Positions 8,922 to 16,878 of a DNA stretch of 45,580 bases are shown piece after piece; the stretch's first letter is position 1; the number at the start of each line of letters is the position of its first letter. A model generated the notes under the pieces. It did no database searches. It worked only from the letters and a program-made list of their open reading frames with translations, and was not told where the DNA came from. The DNA comes from Marinilabiliaceae bacterium (GTDB taxonomy: Bacteria > Bacteroidota > Bacteroidia > Bacteroidales > Marinilabiliaceae): NCBI GenBank assembly GCA_016342595.1, contig JAEINY010000019.1, forward strand, positions 1 to 45,580. The letters run 5' to 3'. Position numbers and translations under genes: made by a program.

Positions 8922-10628
8922 ATGGCAAATTTTTTCACAGATAACTCGGATTTGAAGTTCCATTTGGAGCATCCGTTAATGAAAAAGATTGTGGCTTTAA
9001 AAGAGCGCAATTTTGCTGATAAAGATAAATTTGACTACGCGCCCGTCGATTTCGAAGATGCGATGGATAGCTATGATAAAGTGTTGGAAATTGTTGGGGA
9101 GATTTGTGGTGATATCGTAGCGCCAAATGCTGAAAGTGTAGATCAGGAAGGGCCAAAAATTGTAGATAACGAAGTGGTTTATGCTAAAGGTACACAGGAA
9201 AACCTGGATGCTTTGGTGAAAGCTGGTTTGATGGGTATAACCTTGCCGCGTAAGTACGATGGTTTGAACTTCCCCATTGTGCCTTATATCATGGCTGCTG
9301 ATATCGTTTCACGTGCCGATGCCGGTTTCGTGAATATCTGGGGATTGCAGGATTGTGCGGAGACGATTAATGAGTTTTCAGATGAAGATCAGAAAGCCCG
9401 TTTTCTGCCTCGTATCTCCAATGGCGAAACAGCTGCGATGGACTTAACTGAGCCAGATGCAGGATCCGATCTGCAGGCTGTTCAGTTGAAAGCGACGTTT
9501 AATGAAGAAGATGGTAAATGGTACCTGAATGGTGTAAAGCGATTCATTACCAATGGTGATGCACACGTTTCATTAGTGTTGGCCCGTTCTGAGGAAGGGA
9601 CACAAGATGGTCGTGGTTTATCCATGTTTATCTATGACCGTAATCACAAATCCATGATTGTTCGTCGTTTGGAGAACAAGATGGGTATTAAAGGATCACC
9701 TACTTGTGAGTTGGTGTTCAAAGATGCACCTGCTGAGTTGGTTGGATCTCGTAAAATGGGTTTGATCAAATATGTAATGGCCTTGATGAACGGTGCCCGT
9801 TTGGGTATTGGTGCCCAGTCGGTAGGTGTTTCCGAATCGGCTTATCGCGAGGCTTTGGACTATGCAAAAGAGCGTGAGCAGTTTGGTAAACCAATTATCC
9901 AATTCCCGGCTGTATATGAAATGCTTGCCACTATGAAAGCAAAATTGGATGCTTCACGTACTTTGTTGTATGAAACATCTCGTTTTGTCGATATCTATAA
10001 AACATATATGCACATTTCAGAGGAGCGCAAACTGGAGCCAGCTGAGCGTAAAGAGATGAAGCGATACCAAAAACTGGCAGATTACTTCACCCCATTATTG
10101 AAAGGGATCACCAGTGAGTACAGTAACCAGTTGGCTTACGATGCGGTTCAGATTCATGGTGGATCAGGTTTCATGAAGGATTATCCGGTGGAGCGTATCT
10201 ATCGTGATGCCCGTATTACATCTATCTACGAAGGAACAACCCAGTTGCAGGTAGTAGCTGCCATTCGTGGTGTAACAACTGGTGGTTACATGGATCGTAT
10301 TCGTGAATACGAGATGATGGAACTGAAACCTGAATTACATGGATACCGTCGTACTTTAATTGGAATGACCGAAGAGTACGAACGTGCGGTGAAAGCTGTT
10401 GTTGAAGTGAAAGACAATGAGTACCTGGATTTTCATGCCCGTCGTTTAGTTGAAATGGCCGGTAATATTGTTATGGGATACCTATTGGTGTTGGATGCAC
10501 AACGTGAAGATCGTTTTAAAGGTTCTGCCGACATAATGATTAAACGTGGTAAGGCGGACAACCATGCAAAAGCTGGATTCATCTTTAATTCAACCATTGA
10601 CGATTTAGGATTCTACAAGCAGAAGTAA
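8922..10628 (+). CDS. Acyl-CoA dehydrogenase, long form
   Basis: A 568-residue FAD enzyme that makes the 2,3-enoyl-CoA and passes electrons to ETF. The core family signatures are present: AMDLTEPDAGSDLQAV (about 165-180), FITNGD, GARLGIGAQSVG, REQFGKPI and the C-terminal QIHGGSGFMKDYPVERIYRDAR with IYEGTTQLQ. The C terminus is about 120 residues longer than classical short/medium-chain enzymes, as in VLCAD-like forms common in Bacteroidota. It sits behind etfBA, its expected electron acceptor. Substrate chain length cannot be told. Confidence 0.93.
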   Translation: MANFFTDNSDLKFHLEHPLMKKIVALKERNFADKDKFDYAPVDFEDAMDSYDKVLEIVGEICGDIVAPNAESVDQEGPKIVDNEVVYAKGTQENLDALVKAGLMGITLPRKYDGLNFPIVPYIMAADIVSRADAGFVNIWGLQDCAETINEFSDEDQKARFLPRISNGETAAMDLTEPDAGSDLQAVQLKATFNEEDGKWYLNGVKRFITNGDAHVSLVLARSEEGTQDGRGLSMFIYDRNHKSMIVRRLENKMGIKGSPTCELVFKDAPAELVGSRKMGLIKYVMALMNGARLGIGAQSVGVSESAYREALDYAKEREQFGKPIIQFPAVYEMLATMKAKLDASRTLLYETSRFVDIYKTYMHISEERKLEPAERKEMKRYQKLADYFTPLLKGITSEYSNQLAYDAVQIHGGSGFMKDYPVERIYRDARITSIYEGTTQLQVVAAIRGVTTGGYMDRIREYEMMELKPELHGYRRTLIGMTEEYERAVKAVVEVKDNEYLDFHARRLVEMAGNIVMGYLLVLDAQREDRFKGSADIMIKRGKADNHAKAGFIFNSTIDDLGFYKQK

Positions 10629-10686
10629 AACTAAGCTTTTTAAACTGAGAGGAATCATTTTCTTTCAGAAGCAGGTAAGATAACAG

Positions 10687-10723
10687 AAAAGAGGTGCCTT
10701 ATGTGAGAGCATCTCTTTTTTTT
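10687..10723 (+). terminator. Terminator of the etf/acyl-CoA dehydrogenase operon
   Basis: An 11-bp stem with one G-U pair (AAAAGAGGTGC with GCATCTCTTTT), then a T run. It lies about 60 bases after the dehydrogenase stop. Confidence 0.85.
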
Positions 10724-10863
10724 ATATAAAATGAATTATATTTTCTATCTTTAGTGTTGATAGAAAACAAAAAATTATTCAACTAACCATAACGTCTTGT
10801 GTTGTACACCGAATTATTTGGTAATAGGGGATGAATTATGGTGGGAATTGATCAATTATTGGT

Positions 10864-11808
10864 ATGAAGTATGAGCATTTATTTGGACCGGTTCCTTCAC
10901 GAAGACTGGGGATGTCACTGGGAATTGATTTAGTTCCTAAAAAGGTTTGTTCACTCGATTGTGTGTATTGCGAAGTAGGCCAAACAACGCTTCATACCAC
11001 AATCCGGAAAGAATATATCCTTTTTGATAAAATAGCTGAAGAACTCAAACATTATCTTAATAACAATGCAAAGCCCGACTTCCTTACATTAACAGGATCG
11101 GGAGAACCAACTTTAAATTCAAGGATTGGAGATCTGATATCATTTATCAAACAAAACTATTCGGAAATTCCTGTTGCAGTAATAACAAACGGAACTTTAT
11201 TAAATAATCCTAAAGTCAGGGAAGAAATTCTTCATGCTGATGTGGTGCTACCTTCGTTGGATGCATCAAAAGATGAGATCTTTAAAAAAATCAACAGTCC
11301 ATGTTCCAGCCTCACTGTTAAAGATCATGTGGAAGGTTTGGTAAAATTCAGGGAATCCTATACCGGAAAAATGTGGTTGGAAGTTTTTATTCTTCCCGGT
11401 TATAATGATAGTGTTGAAGAAATAAGCAGGCTTAAAGAGATGATTGAAGCTATATCGCCGGATGCTGTCCAGCTCAATACCCTTGATCGACCGGGTGTCA
11501 TTGAAGATTTATATCCCGCTTCGCATGAAGAACTAATTCAAATTGCTACGCACCTGACATCTCAAAATATTGAAATAATTGTAAATCCACCTAAGAAGCA
11601 TAATCTAACCATAGATGAAAGAGACTTGGATTCAGTGATTCTTAGCACACTCCAGCGAAGACCTTGTACTTTAGATGACTTAACTAAAATTACAGGATTG
11701 AATGAAGTTGTTTTATCAAAATATATGGTTGCTTTATTAGAGAATGATATTATTGAACCGTTTCAGCAGAAAAGAGGTAAGTTTTACCGGATAAAAGGAA
11801 TTGAATGA
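10864..11808 (+). CDS. Radical SAM protein with C-terminal winged helix
   Basis: A 314-residue protein. Cysteines 29, 33 and 36 form CSLDCVYC, the CxxxCxxC loop that holds the radical-SAM [4Fe-4S] cluster. The opening FGPVPSRRLGMSLGIDLVP is typical of a widespread subgroup related to wyosine-type and YfkA-like radical SAM proteins. GSGEPTLN and LPSLDA are the following core motifs. The last 65 residues (from about 250) look like a winged helix (TLDDLTKITGLNEVVLSKYMVALLE). The product is unknown. It points toward the Sms operon and may share its Fe-S theme. Confidence 0.85.
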   Translation: MKYEHLFGPVPSRRLGMSLGIDLVPKKVCSLDCVYCEVGQTTLHTTIRKEYILFDKIAEELKHYLNNNAKPDFLTLTGSGEPTLNSRIGDLISFIKQNYSEIPVAVITNGTLLNNPKVREEILHADVVLPSLDASKDEIFKKINSPCSSLTVKDHVEGLVKFRESYTGKMWLEVFILPGYNDSVEEISRLKEMIEAISPDAVQLNTLDRPGVIEDLYPASHEELIQIATHLTSQNIEIIVNPPKKHNLTIDERDLDSVILSTLQRRPCTLDDLTKITGLNEVVLSKYMVALLENDIIEPFQQKRGKFYRIKGIE

Positions 11809-12026
11809 TAAATGATCTGAATGGTGTTTTTTACCTACATCCATTCAGACCTTTTACCAATTTTCTCTTTTGCATACCCCAATATAATTCACCATCCTTT
11901 ATTATTACATGTGGATCTCGCAGGCGTATTTTTTTTCTGTGCATTTATAAGGTGTGAATTTCAAACGAAAAAGGCCAATTGTTACAAATGCAGGTTGAGG
12001 GAAATGAATACTGTGTGTATAATGCA
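11809..12026. other. Convergent intergenic region with hairpin
   Basis: About 218 bases between two convergent genes. At about 11818-11849 CTGAATGG and CCATTCAG form an 8-bp stem around a T-rich loop, which could terminate transcription. The open frame across this stretch does not look like a protein. Confidence 0.5.
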
Positions 12027-12634
12027 TTAACATTCAAATAAAACCATGTAATTATACCCCAGATCCAAATAGTCCATCTTTTTAAAGCCATATTTTAAAA
12101 GTGCCTTTTCAAGGTCATCAGGTGAAACCCTGAATTTTAAAGGTGGTCCAAACGGCATCTCTTCCTTTTTACATTCAATAATGGACAAACGCCCTTTGGG
12201 TTTTAGAACTCTTTTAATTTCGTTAAATAAAATGTGGGCATTTTCCAGTACATTTTCAGAATGGAGTACTGTAGCTAGCATGCAAACATCCACACTTTTA
12301 CTTTTTATTGCAAGAGGAGCAAAAATATCTGCCGTCATTGCATGGATGCTATTTATACCTGCATTGGTAGCTTCTTTCTTCAGGTTTTCAAGTATTTCAT
12401 CACAAAGATCAAAAGCATATACATGGCCTGATTTACCTACTTGATTAGCGGCATAAAGGGAATAATCCCCAGCCCCGCAGCCAAGGTCAAGAAAAGTGTT
12501 ACCTTGATTTATTTTTAAATGTTTAAATACTTGTTCAGAGTCGTGCATCCCAAAACTGCTAAGTCCCTTTTCCAAGCGATGGTGTTTAGGTTGGGATATT
12601 CATGCAAATTTTGACATATTGCTTTCTTATTCAT
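12027..12634 (-). CDS. Class I SAM-dependent methyltransferase, probable 5' frameshift
   Basis: The uninterrupted part (12575 down to 12027, 182 residues) is a Rossmann methyltransferase: FLDLGCGAGDYSLYAA is motif I, then VYAFDLCDEIL and ADIFAPLAIKSKSVDVCML. It has no good start codon: a TTG follows an in-frame stop. Reading from an ATG at 12634 in the neighbouring frame gives MNKKAICQNLHEYPN, after which adding one base near 12590 joins smoothly to PKHHRLEKGLSSFG. I infer a one-base loss or a sequencing error. It is last in the Sms operon, 65 bases after the desulfidase gene. The substrate is unknown. Confidence 0.7.
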
Positions 12635-12698
12635 AATCAAAGATATTTTTGCGAATGAGTTAATGGATTGGCTGATAATTAAAACCAAGGCTGTTATA

Positions 12699-13160
12699 CT
12701 AAATATCTGCCATGTTTATTTCAGTAGATTTTTCTTTAAGTTTTTTAATTAATGTTCTCATAAACTGCCCATGATTCAGGTTTTTATTGTCTGCAATATT
12801 ACTCACACTGCAACTGGGAGAACCTTTTACGCCAATGATGCTTGTAAGTTGAATACCCCGTTCTTGATAATGATTAATAGTTGAAATAACTGGTTTTAGA
12901 ATTTTCCGGTATAATATCAGGTAATATTCGCCATTGTATTTATTGCTAAAATCTTTTGGTGAAATAACAGTGCATTCTGTTCTGTCAGCAACAGTTAATG
13001 ATTCAAGGTGTGGACAAGGTAACTGTATGATACGTGTCGCAGAGTCAATCAATACCTTGGTAATTTCTTCTAGTTCTTCCGGTGATTTTTGCAAAGCGCT
13101 TTTAAAGCCAGGTGTGAAAACACATCTTGGAATGAGTATGACTTTTTTCATTTTTTTCAT
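12699..13160 (-). CDS. TudS-related putative desulfidase
   Basis: A 153-residue protein. Three conserved cysteines stand where TudS/DUF523 relatives have their cluster ligands: C13 (IPRCV), C49 (LPCPH) and C117 (GSPSCSV). TudS thiouracil desulfidases use a [4Fe-4S] cluster held by three cysteines to remove sulfur. This shorter archaeal/clostridial-like version is mostly uncharacterised, so the reaction is an inference. It lies 20 bases after smsB in the same operon, which places an iron-sulfur enzyme next to a cluster assembly machine. Confidence 0.65.
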   Translation of the reverse strand: MKKMKKVILIPRCVFTPGFKSALQKSPEELEEITKVLIDSATRIIQLPCPHLESLTVADRTECTVISPKDFSNKYNGEYYLILYRKILKPVISTINHYQERGIQLTSIIGVKGSPSCSVSNIADNKNLNHGQFMRTLIKKLKEKSTEINMADI

Positions 13161-13179
13161 GCTTCCAAATTATTTTTCA

Positions 13180-14403
13180 TTAATCCTCCCCATGCCCCGA
13201 TAGTTCTGCTATTTGCTGAATAGCTGATTCTAACTCGGTATCCAGGCCTTCCACTTCAATGCCGATATCTAAAAAGCCCCGAACAATTAAAGCAATGGCT
13301 TGCATTTCATCCAATCCTTTTGATTGCAGGTAATTCACTTCACCTATATCAATTTTACCAATGGCGGCTTCGTGCGACATTCGTGCATCAGGGTGCATAG
13401 CCCTTAATCCGGGAATGGCTTCGATAACACCATTTTCACTCAACATTAAACCGGAGCAATCTACATGTGCCCGTGCGCCTTTGGCAGCCCCTATTAAAGT
13501 ACCGGTTTGGATAACAACGCCTCCTTGGTTGACAGCTCTGGCCACCAGTTCGGCCCCTGAGTTTTCTCCCTCCATCAGTACTGTTCCGCCAATATCGCTA
13601 TACGTGTTCGGCAACGCTGCTAGTACAGTCATGTATTTAGCATTGGCATTTTTCCCTTTTAAATAGGTGAACGGATTGGTTTGGATATGTTTAGGTGGTT
13701 TTACTGAATAATAATTACTTACAAAAGTGCCATCATCATTCACCACCGTACCTGTTCTGGGGCGTACTACAAAATCAGTTCCCCAGTTATGAACCATGGT
13801 ACTGATTAATTTGGCTTTTTTACCAACAAAATACTCGCTTACAGCAATATGCAATCCTCCCTTGAGTGTACAGCCAGCAGTACATCCTGTTATTAAATGA
13901 AGGTGTGCCCCCTCTTCTAAAACTACAATATTATGGATGCACATGGAACTCATTTCTTTGTACATAAACATAGCTGTATGAAGAGGTTCATCTACCACTA
14001 CATTTTTTCTCACACGGATGAAATAACCGTTTTGCTCTTTTTCACTGGCAATTTTTGTAAACTCATCCTGCTCCTTATCAATTGCTTTAAAGTAATATCT
14101 ATGTTTTATTTCAGGATAAAGCAACATAGCTTCTTTCAAAGGGATAATTTCTACACCGCTTATTTTGGGGATTACTGTAAAAACACTGTTTCCATACATC
14201 AGAAACTTACCGGACTCCGAATTTTCAATCAGATTAATACCAACATCCTTTAATGATTTTTCTTCATCATTGGTGAGTTGCAACTCGTCCATGGAGCTAA
14301 AGGAACCTCCTGTTTCTTCAATTTCCCCAAACCTTGAAAAGTCATTTTCTACGTTACCCTGTAATTCATATTCTTTGATAGATCCCTTGTTCAATAGATT
14401 CAT
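13180..14403 (-). CDS. SmsB, SufB/SufD-like scaffold of the minimal SUF system
   Basis: A 407-residue SufB/SufD family protein. The C-terminal half is diagnostic: ARAHVDCSGLMLSENG, IPGLRAMHPDARMSHEAAIG, EVNYLQSKGLDEMQAIALIVRGFLD. The beta-helix core covers about residues 130-340. It pairs with only one ATPase and has no SufD, SufS or SufE partner here. That matches the SmsCB (SUF-like minimal) arrangement of archaea and anaerobes rather than the sufBCDSE operon usual for Bacteroidota. Cysteines at TGCTAGC and HVDCSG may carry sulfur or cluster. Its start overlaps the smsC stop by ATGA, indicating coupled translation. Confidence 0.85.
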   Translation of the reverse strand: MNLLNKGSIKEYELQGNVENDFSRFGEIEETGGSFSSMDELQLTNDEEKSLKDVGINLIENSESGKFLMYGNSVFTVIPKISGVEIIPLKEAMLLYPEIKHRYYFKAIDKEQDEFTKIASEKEQNGYFIRVRKNVVVDEPLHTAMFMYKEMSSMCIHNIVVLEEGAHLHLITGCTAGCTLKGGLHIAVSEYFVGKKAKLISTMVHNWGTDFVVRPRTGTVVNDDGTFVSNYYSVKPPKHIQTNPFTYLKGKNANAKYMTVLAALPNTYSDIGGTVLMEGENSGAELVARAVNQGGVVIQTGTLIGAAKGARAHVDCSGLMLSENGVIEAIPGLRAMHPDARMSHEAAIGKIDIGEVNYLQSKGLDEMQAIALIVRGFLDIGIEVEGLDTELESAIQQIAELSGHGED

Positions 14404-15173
14404 AATGATATCTCCTGTTTAATTTGTTGACATCTGATACAATAATCATATCCCTTTGCTCTGATCTGTTCCATCATGATACCTGGATTACCGCTACACC
14501 TGATTTTTCCATCCATCATGATGTGTGCTTTATCAGTATGGATGTAATCTAATATGACAGCCGAGTGAGTAGCGATTAACCCGGAATTTCTGACCAATGG
14601 ATTACAAGTATCCAATTTGTCTGTTTCTTTTCGAAGTATTTCATTGATCATGGCCCCGATTTTTTTCAAATGTTCCGGATCAACACCAGAATCAGGTTCA
14701 TCCAGGATTAGAAATTCAGGTCTTGTTATCAACGCCATAAATAGCTCTGATTTCTTTACTTCACCGCCTGATAAACCATCATTGATATTACGTTCAAGAA
14801 ATTTCTCAATATCATATTTACTGACCATCTCCTTCATAAAAGAGTCATCGTTCAATTTTACTGAAACCAACAGTTCAAGCAGATTTCGCAGCTTCACGCC
14901 TTTTACAACAGGCGGGCGTTGCTCTGAAATTCCAATTCCCAGCTTAACTCGTTCATCAATACTTAATTCAATGATATTTTGACCATTGAAAAGGATTTTT
15001 CCTTGAGTTATTTCATATTCAGGATACCCCATAATGGTTGATATTAATACACTTTTCCCCGATCCATTGGGTCCAAACAGCGTATGTACTTCATTATCGG
15101 GAATGGTAAGATTTATACCTTTTAGAACCTCCTTATTTTCAATGTTTACATGTAAATTACTTATCTGCATCAT
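14400..15173 (-). CDS. SmsC, SufC-like ABC ATPase of the minimal SUF system
   Basis: A 257-residue soluble ABC ATPase. Walker A GPNGSGKS is at 34-41, the signature is LSGGEVKK, Walker B is FLILDEPDSGVD, and ATHSA supplies the H-loop. A C-terminal pair C245/C248 (YDYCIRC) is not in classical SufC and could bind iron or zinc. The DEPDSGVD form and C-terminal cysteines fit SmsC. It is first in a minus-strand operon smsC-smsB-desulfidase-methyltransferase. Expected role: drives Fe-S cluster assembly on SmsB. Confidence 0.85.
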   Translation of the reverse strand: MMQISNLHVNIENKEVLKGINLTIPDNEVHTLFGPNGSGKSVLISTIMGYPEYEITQGKILFNGQNIIELSIDERVKLGIGISEQRPPVVKGVKLRNLLELLVSVKLNDDSFMKEMVSKYDIEKFLERNINDGLSGGEVKKSELFMALITRPEFLILDEPDSGVDPEHLKKIGAMINEILRKETDKLDTCNPLVRNSGLIATHSAVILDYIHTDKAHIMMDGKIRCSGNPGIMMEQIRAKGYDYCIRCQQIKQEISL

Positions 15174-15676
15174 AACTTCTTAAATATTATTTTTCTGTTT
15201 TTTTGAGACTTAGCCTGATCATTGTCTCAATCTGTTAAAAATTTTTAAGGCTCACGAAATCTCGCAAAGGATTTATTGCATATTCACCTTTACAAAAAAC
15301 ACATTAAAATTCAGAGTAACTTTTTGCGGATTTGGCGCTAATATTTTATTGTACCTTGCGTGAAATTCCTTTTTTATAGTTTCTTATATCCCAGCCAACT
15401 GTAGTGGCCTGCAATTGCTCCATAAGTGATTTGCTAAGAATTAAATCTTTTATCTAATTCTATTAGAATAGATTCGTGCGTACCTCGGATTTGTCCTTTG
15501 TGTGACTGGTGTTGGATATCTCTTATTTGTTTACTGCATTCGATTACAGCAACTTTAACTGTTGAATAACCTATGTCAATCCTTAAACTGTATGTTTTTG
15601 TATTATTCTATTCATATAACTGTGTGTAATCTGAAGTCATAATTTCTTTGTTATGTTAATGATGATGATAATTAGG

Positions 15677-15707
15677 TTTTGAAATGATATTCTATTTTCT
15701 ATATTTG
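15677..15707 (+). promoter_or_regulatory. Promoter of the AraC regulator gene
   Basis: TTTTG (15677-15681) lies 18 bases before TATATTTG (15700-15707), a good Bacteroidota promoter. It implies a leader of about 120 bases before the ATG at 15836. Confidence 0.55.
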
Positions 15708-15736
15708 TAATATTATTTAGATTGATTTTAAATTGA

Positions 15737-15777
15737 CGTAACAAAAATAGCGTAACACTTAGATTAAGTTATTACGC
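15737..15777. promoter_or_regulatory. CGTAACA direct repeats and palindrome, possible operator
   Basis: CGTAACA occurs twice, 14 bases apart (15737 and 15751), and the second copy begins an interrupted palindrome GCGTAA..ACTTA/..AAGTT..TTACGC ending at 15777. It lies in the leader of the AraC gene. A regulator-binding site, perhaps for self-regulation, is an inference. Confidence 0.4.
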
Positions 15778-15835
15778 AAAACGACAGCTTTATTTAACGA
15801 GAGGTCGGTTTTATAACTGGAGTAAAATTTTTTTT

Positions 15836-16819
15836 ATGAAATCCAATATTCAATCGATTGATATACACAACTTTTATCAAAGTTATTCTTTAAATAAAGA
15901 AAACAACCTCACATTTTGTAGCACTGTTGATGTTGTTGAGGCTAATCCACTTAAGATGCTGATTAACGAATGGAAGACATCAAAATTTAAAGCACAGCAT
16001 ATTCAAATTGAGTCAAGTAAAGATTTGGAAGTTTTAGGGGGGATGGAGGATGATAGTATGGTTATGCTTCATTTTGTTTCAAAGGGGGATACGACTTTTG
16101 CTTATGAGTGTAAGCGTTTGTATAGGATGGACAGGAATACCAACAATATTTTTGCGGCTTTAAATAAAAAGGTGAACCATAGTTTTTACAGCAACATACA
16201 ATATGAGTTTTTTAAAGTTTTTCTTCCTTATGATTTTGTTTATTCCATTTGTCATCAAAATCCGGAAGCATTTGCACCTCTCATTTCGTCAATAGAAAAC
16301 CAACGTCCATTGATTTTGCCTGAGAGACATTGTTTAACAACCATTGAAATGAAATTAGTTATTGACCAAATTAAAAATTGTCAAGCTATGGGGAATATGA
16401 CTTCTCTTTATTTTGAAAACAAAGTGCAGGAGTTGTTATTGCTTCAATTGCAGCAAAGAGAAGTGCATATAGAAAGTAGCAGTCGCAAACATAGATTTTA
16501 CAGTGATCAACTGAATACGGCACGTAATATTATTGAGTCGCGATATCAAAATCCGCCATCGATTGCTGAATTGGCACTTATGGTTGGGATGAGTGCAACT
16601 GTTTTAAAAGAGCGCTTTAAATCAAGTTTTGGAACAACTATTTTTGGTTATCTATTTGATTATCGCATGAACATTGCCCGTCAGTTATTGCAAGATACTT
16701 CTTACACCATCACTGAAATAGCCGAACGTACCGGTTATGAGCACGCTTCGCATTTTACAACGGCTTTTAAACGTAAGTTTGGGGATAGTCCTAATGAATT
16801 TCGAAAAAGTATTTCTTGA
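15836..16819 (+). CDS. AraC-family transcriptional regulator
   Basis: A 327-residue regulator. Two helix-turn-helix motifs occupy the last 100 residues: PPSIAELALMVGMSATVLKERF and YTITEIAERTGYEHASHFTTAF, ending in FKRKFGDSPNEFRK. The first 200 residues form a sensor domain of no recognised family. It is followed after 59 bases by the LamG/winged-helix membrane regulator, so the two probably controlled the same carbohydrate genes, of which only a broken GH30-like fragment remains here. Confidence 0.9.
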   Translation: MKSNIQSIDIHNFYQSYSLNKENNLTFCSTVDVVEANPLKMLINEWKTSKFKAQHIQIESSKDLEVLGGMEDDSMVMLHFVSKGDTTFAYECKRLYRMDRNTNNIFAALNKKVNHSFYSNIQYEFFKVFLPYDFVYSICHQNPEAFAPLISSIENQRPLILPERHCLTTIEMKLVIDQIKNCQAMGNMTSLYFENKVQELLLLQLQQREVHIESSSRKHRFYSDQLNTARNIIESRYQNPPSIAELALMVGMSATVLKERFKSSFGTTIFGYLFDYRMNIARQLLQDTSYTITEIAERTGYEHASHFTTAFKRKFGDSPNEFRKSIS

Positions 16820-16878
16820 TGTGTTAAAATATTAATCACTTATCTACAAAAGTCAACTTCTTTTATATTTTTGTAGGC

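Larger units (their letters stand above)
15174..15835. other. Long divergent intergenic region
   Basis: About 660 AT-rich bases between smsC and the AraC gene, with no gene seen. It carries the string GAAATCTCGCAAAGG at 15255-15269, similar to a string near 5313. No clear smsC promoter box was identified. A promoter and operator-like repeats for the AraC gene lie in its right part. Confidence 0.6.

Noticed and set aside
11821..12030. Small gene of 69 codons
   Set aside because: Lies in a convergent gap over a hairpin and overlaps the methyltransferase end; hydrophobic by AT-rich composition only.
13180..15173. Ordinary sufBC of a SUF operon
   Set aside because: No sufD, sufS or sufE; C-terminal cysteines on the ATPase and the two-gene overlap fit the minimal Sms type.
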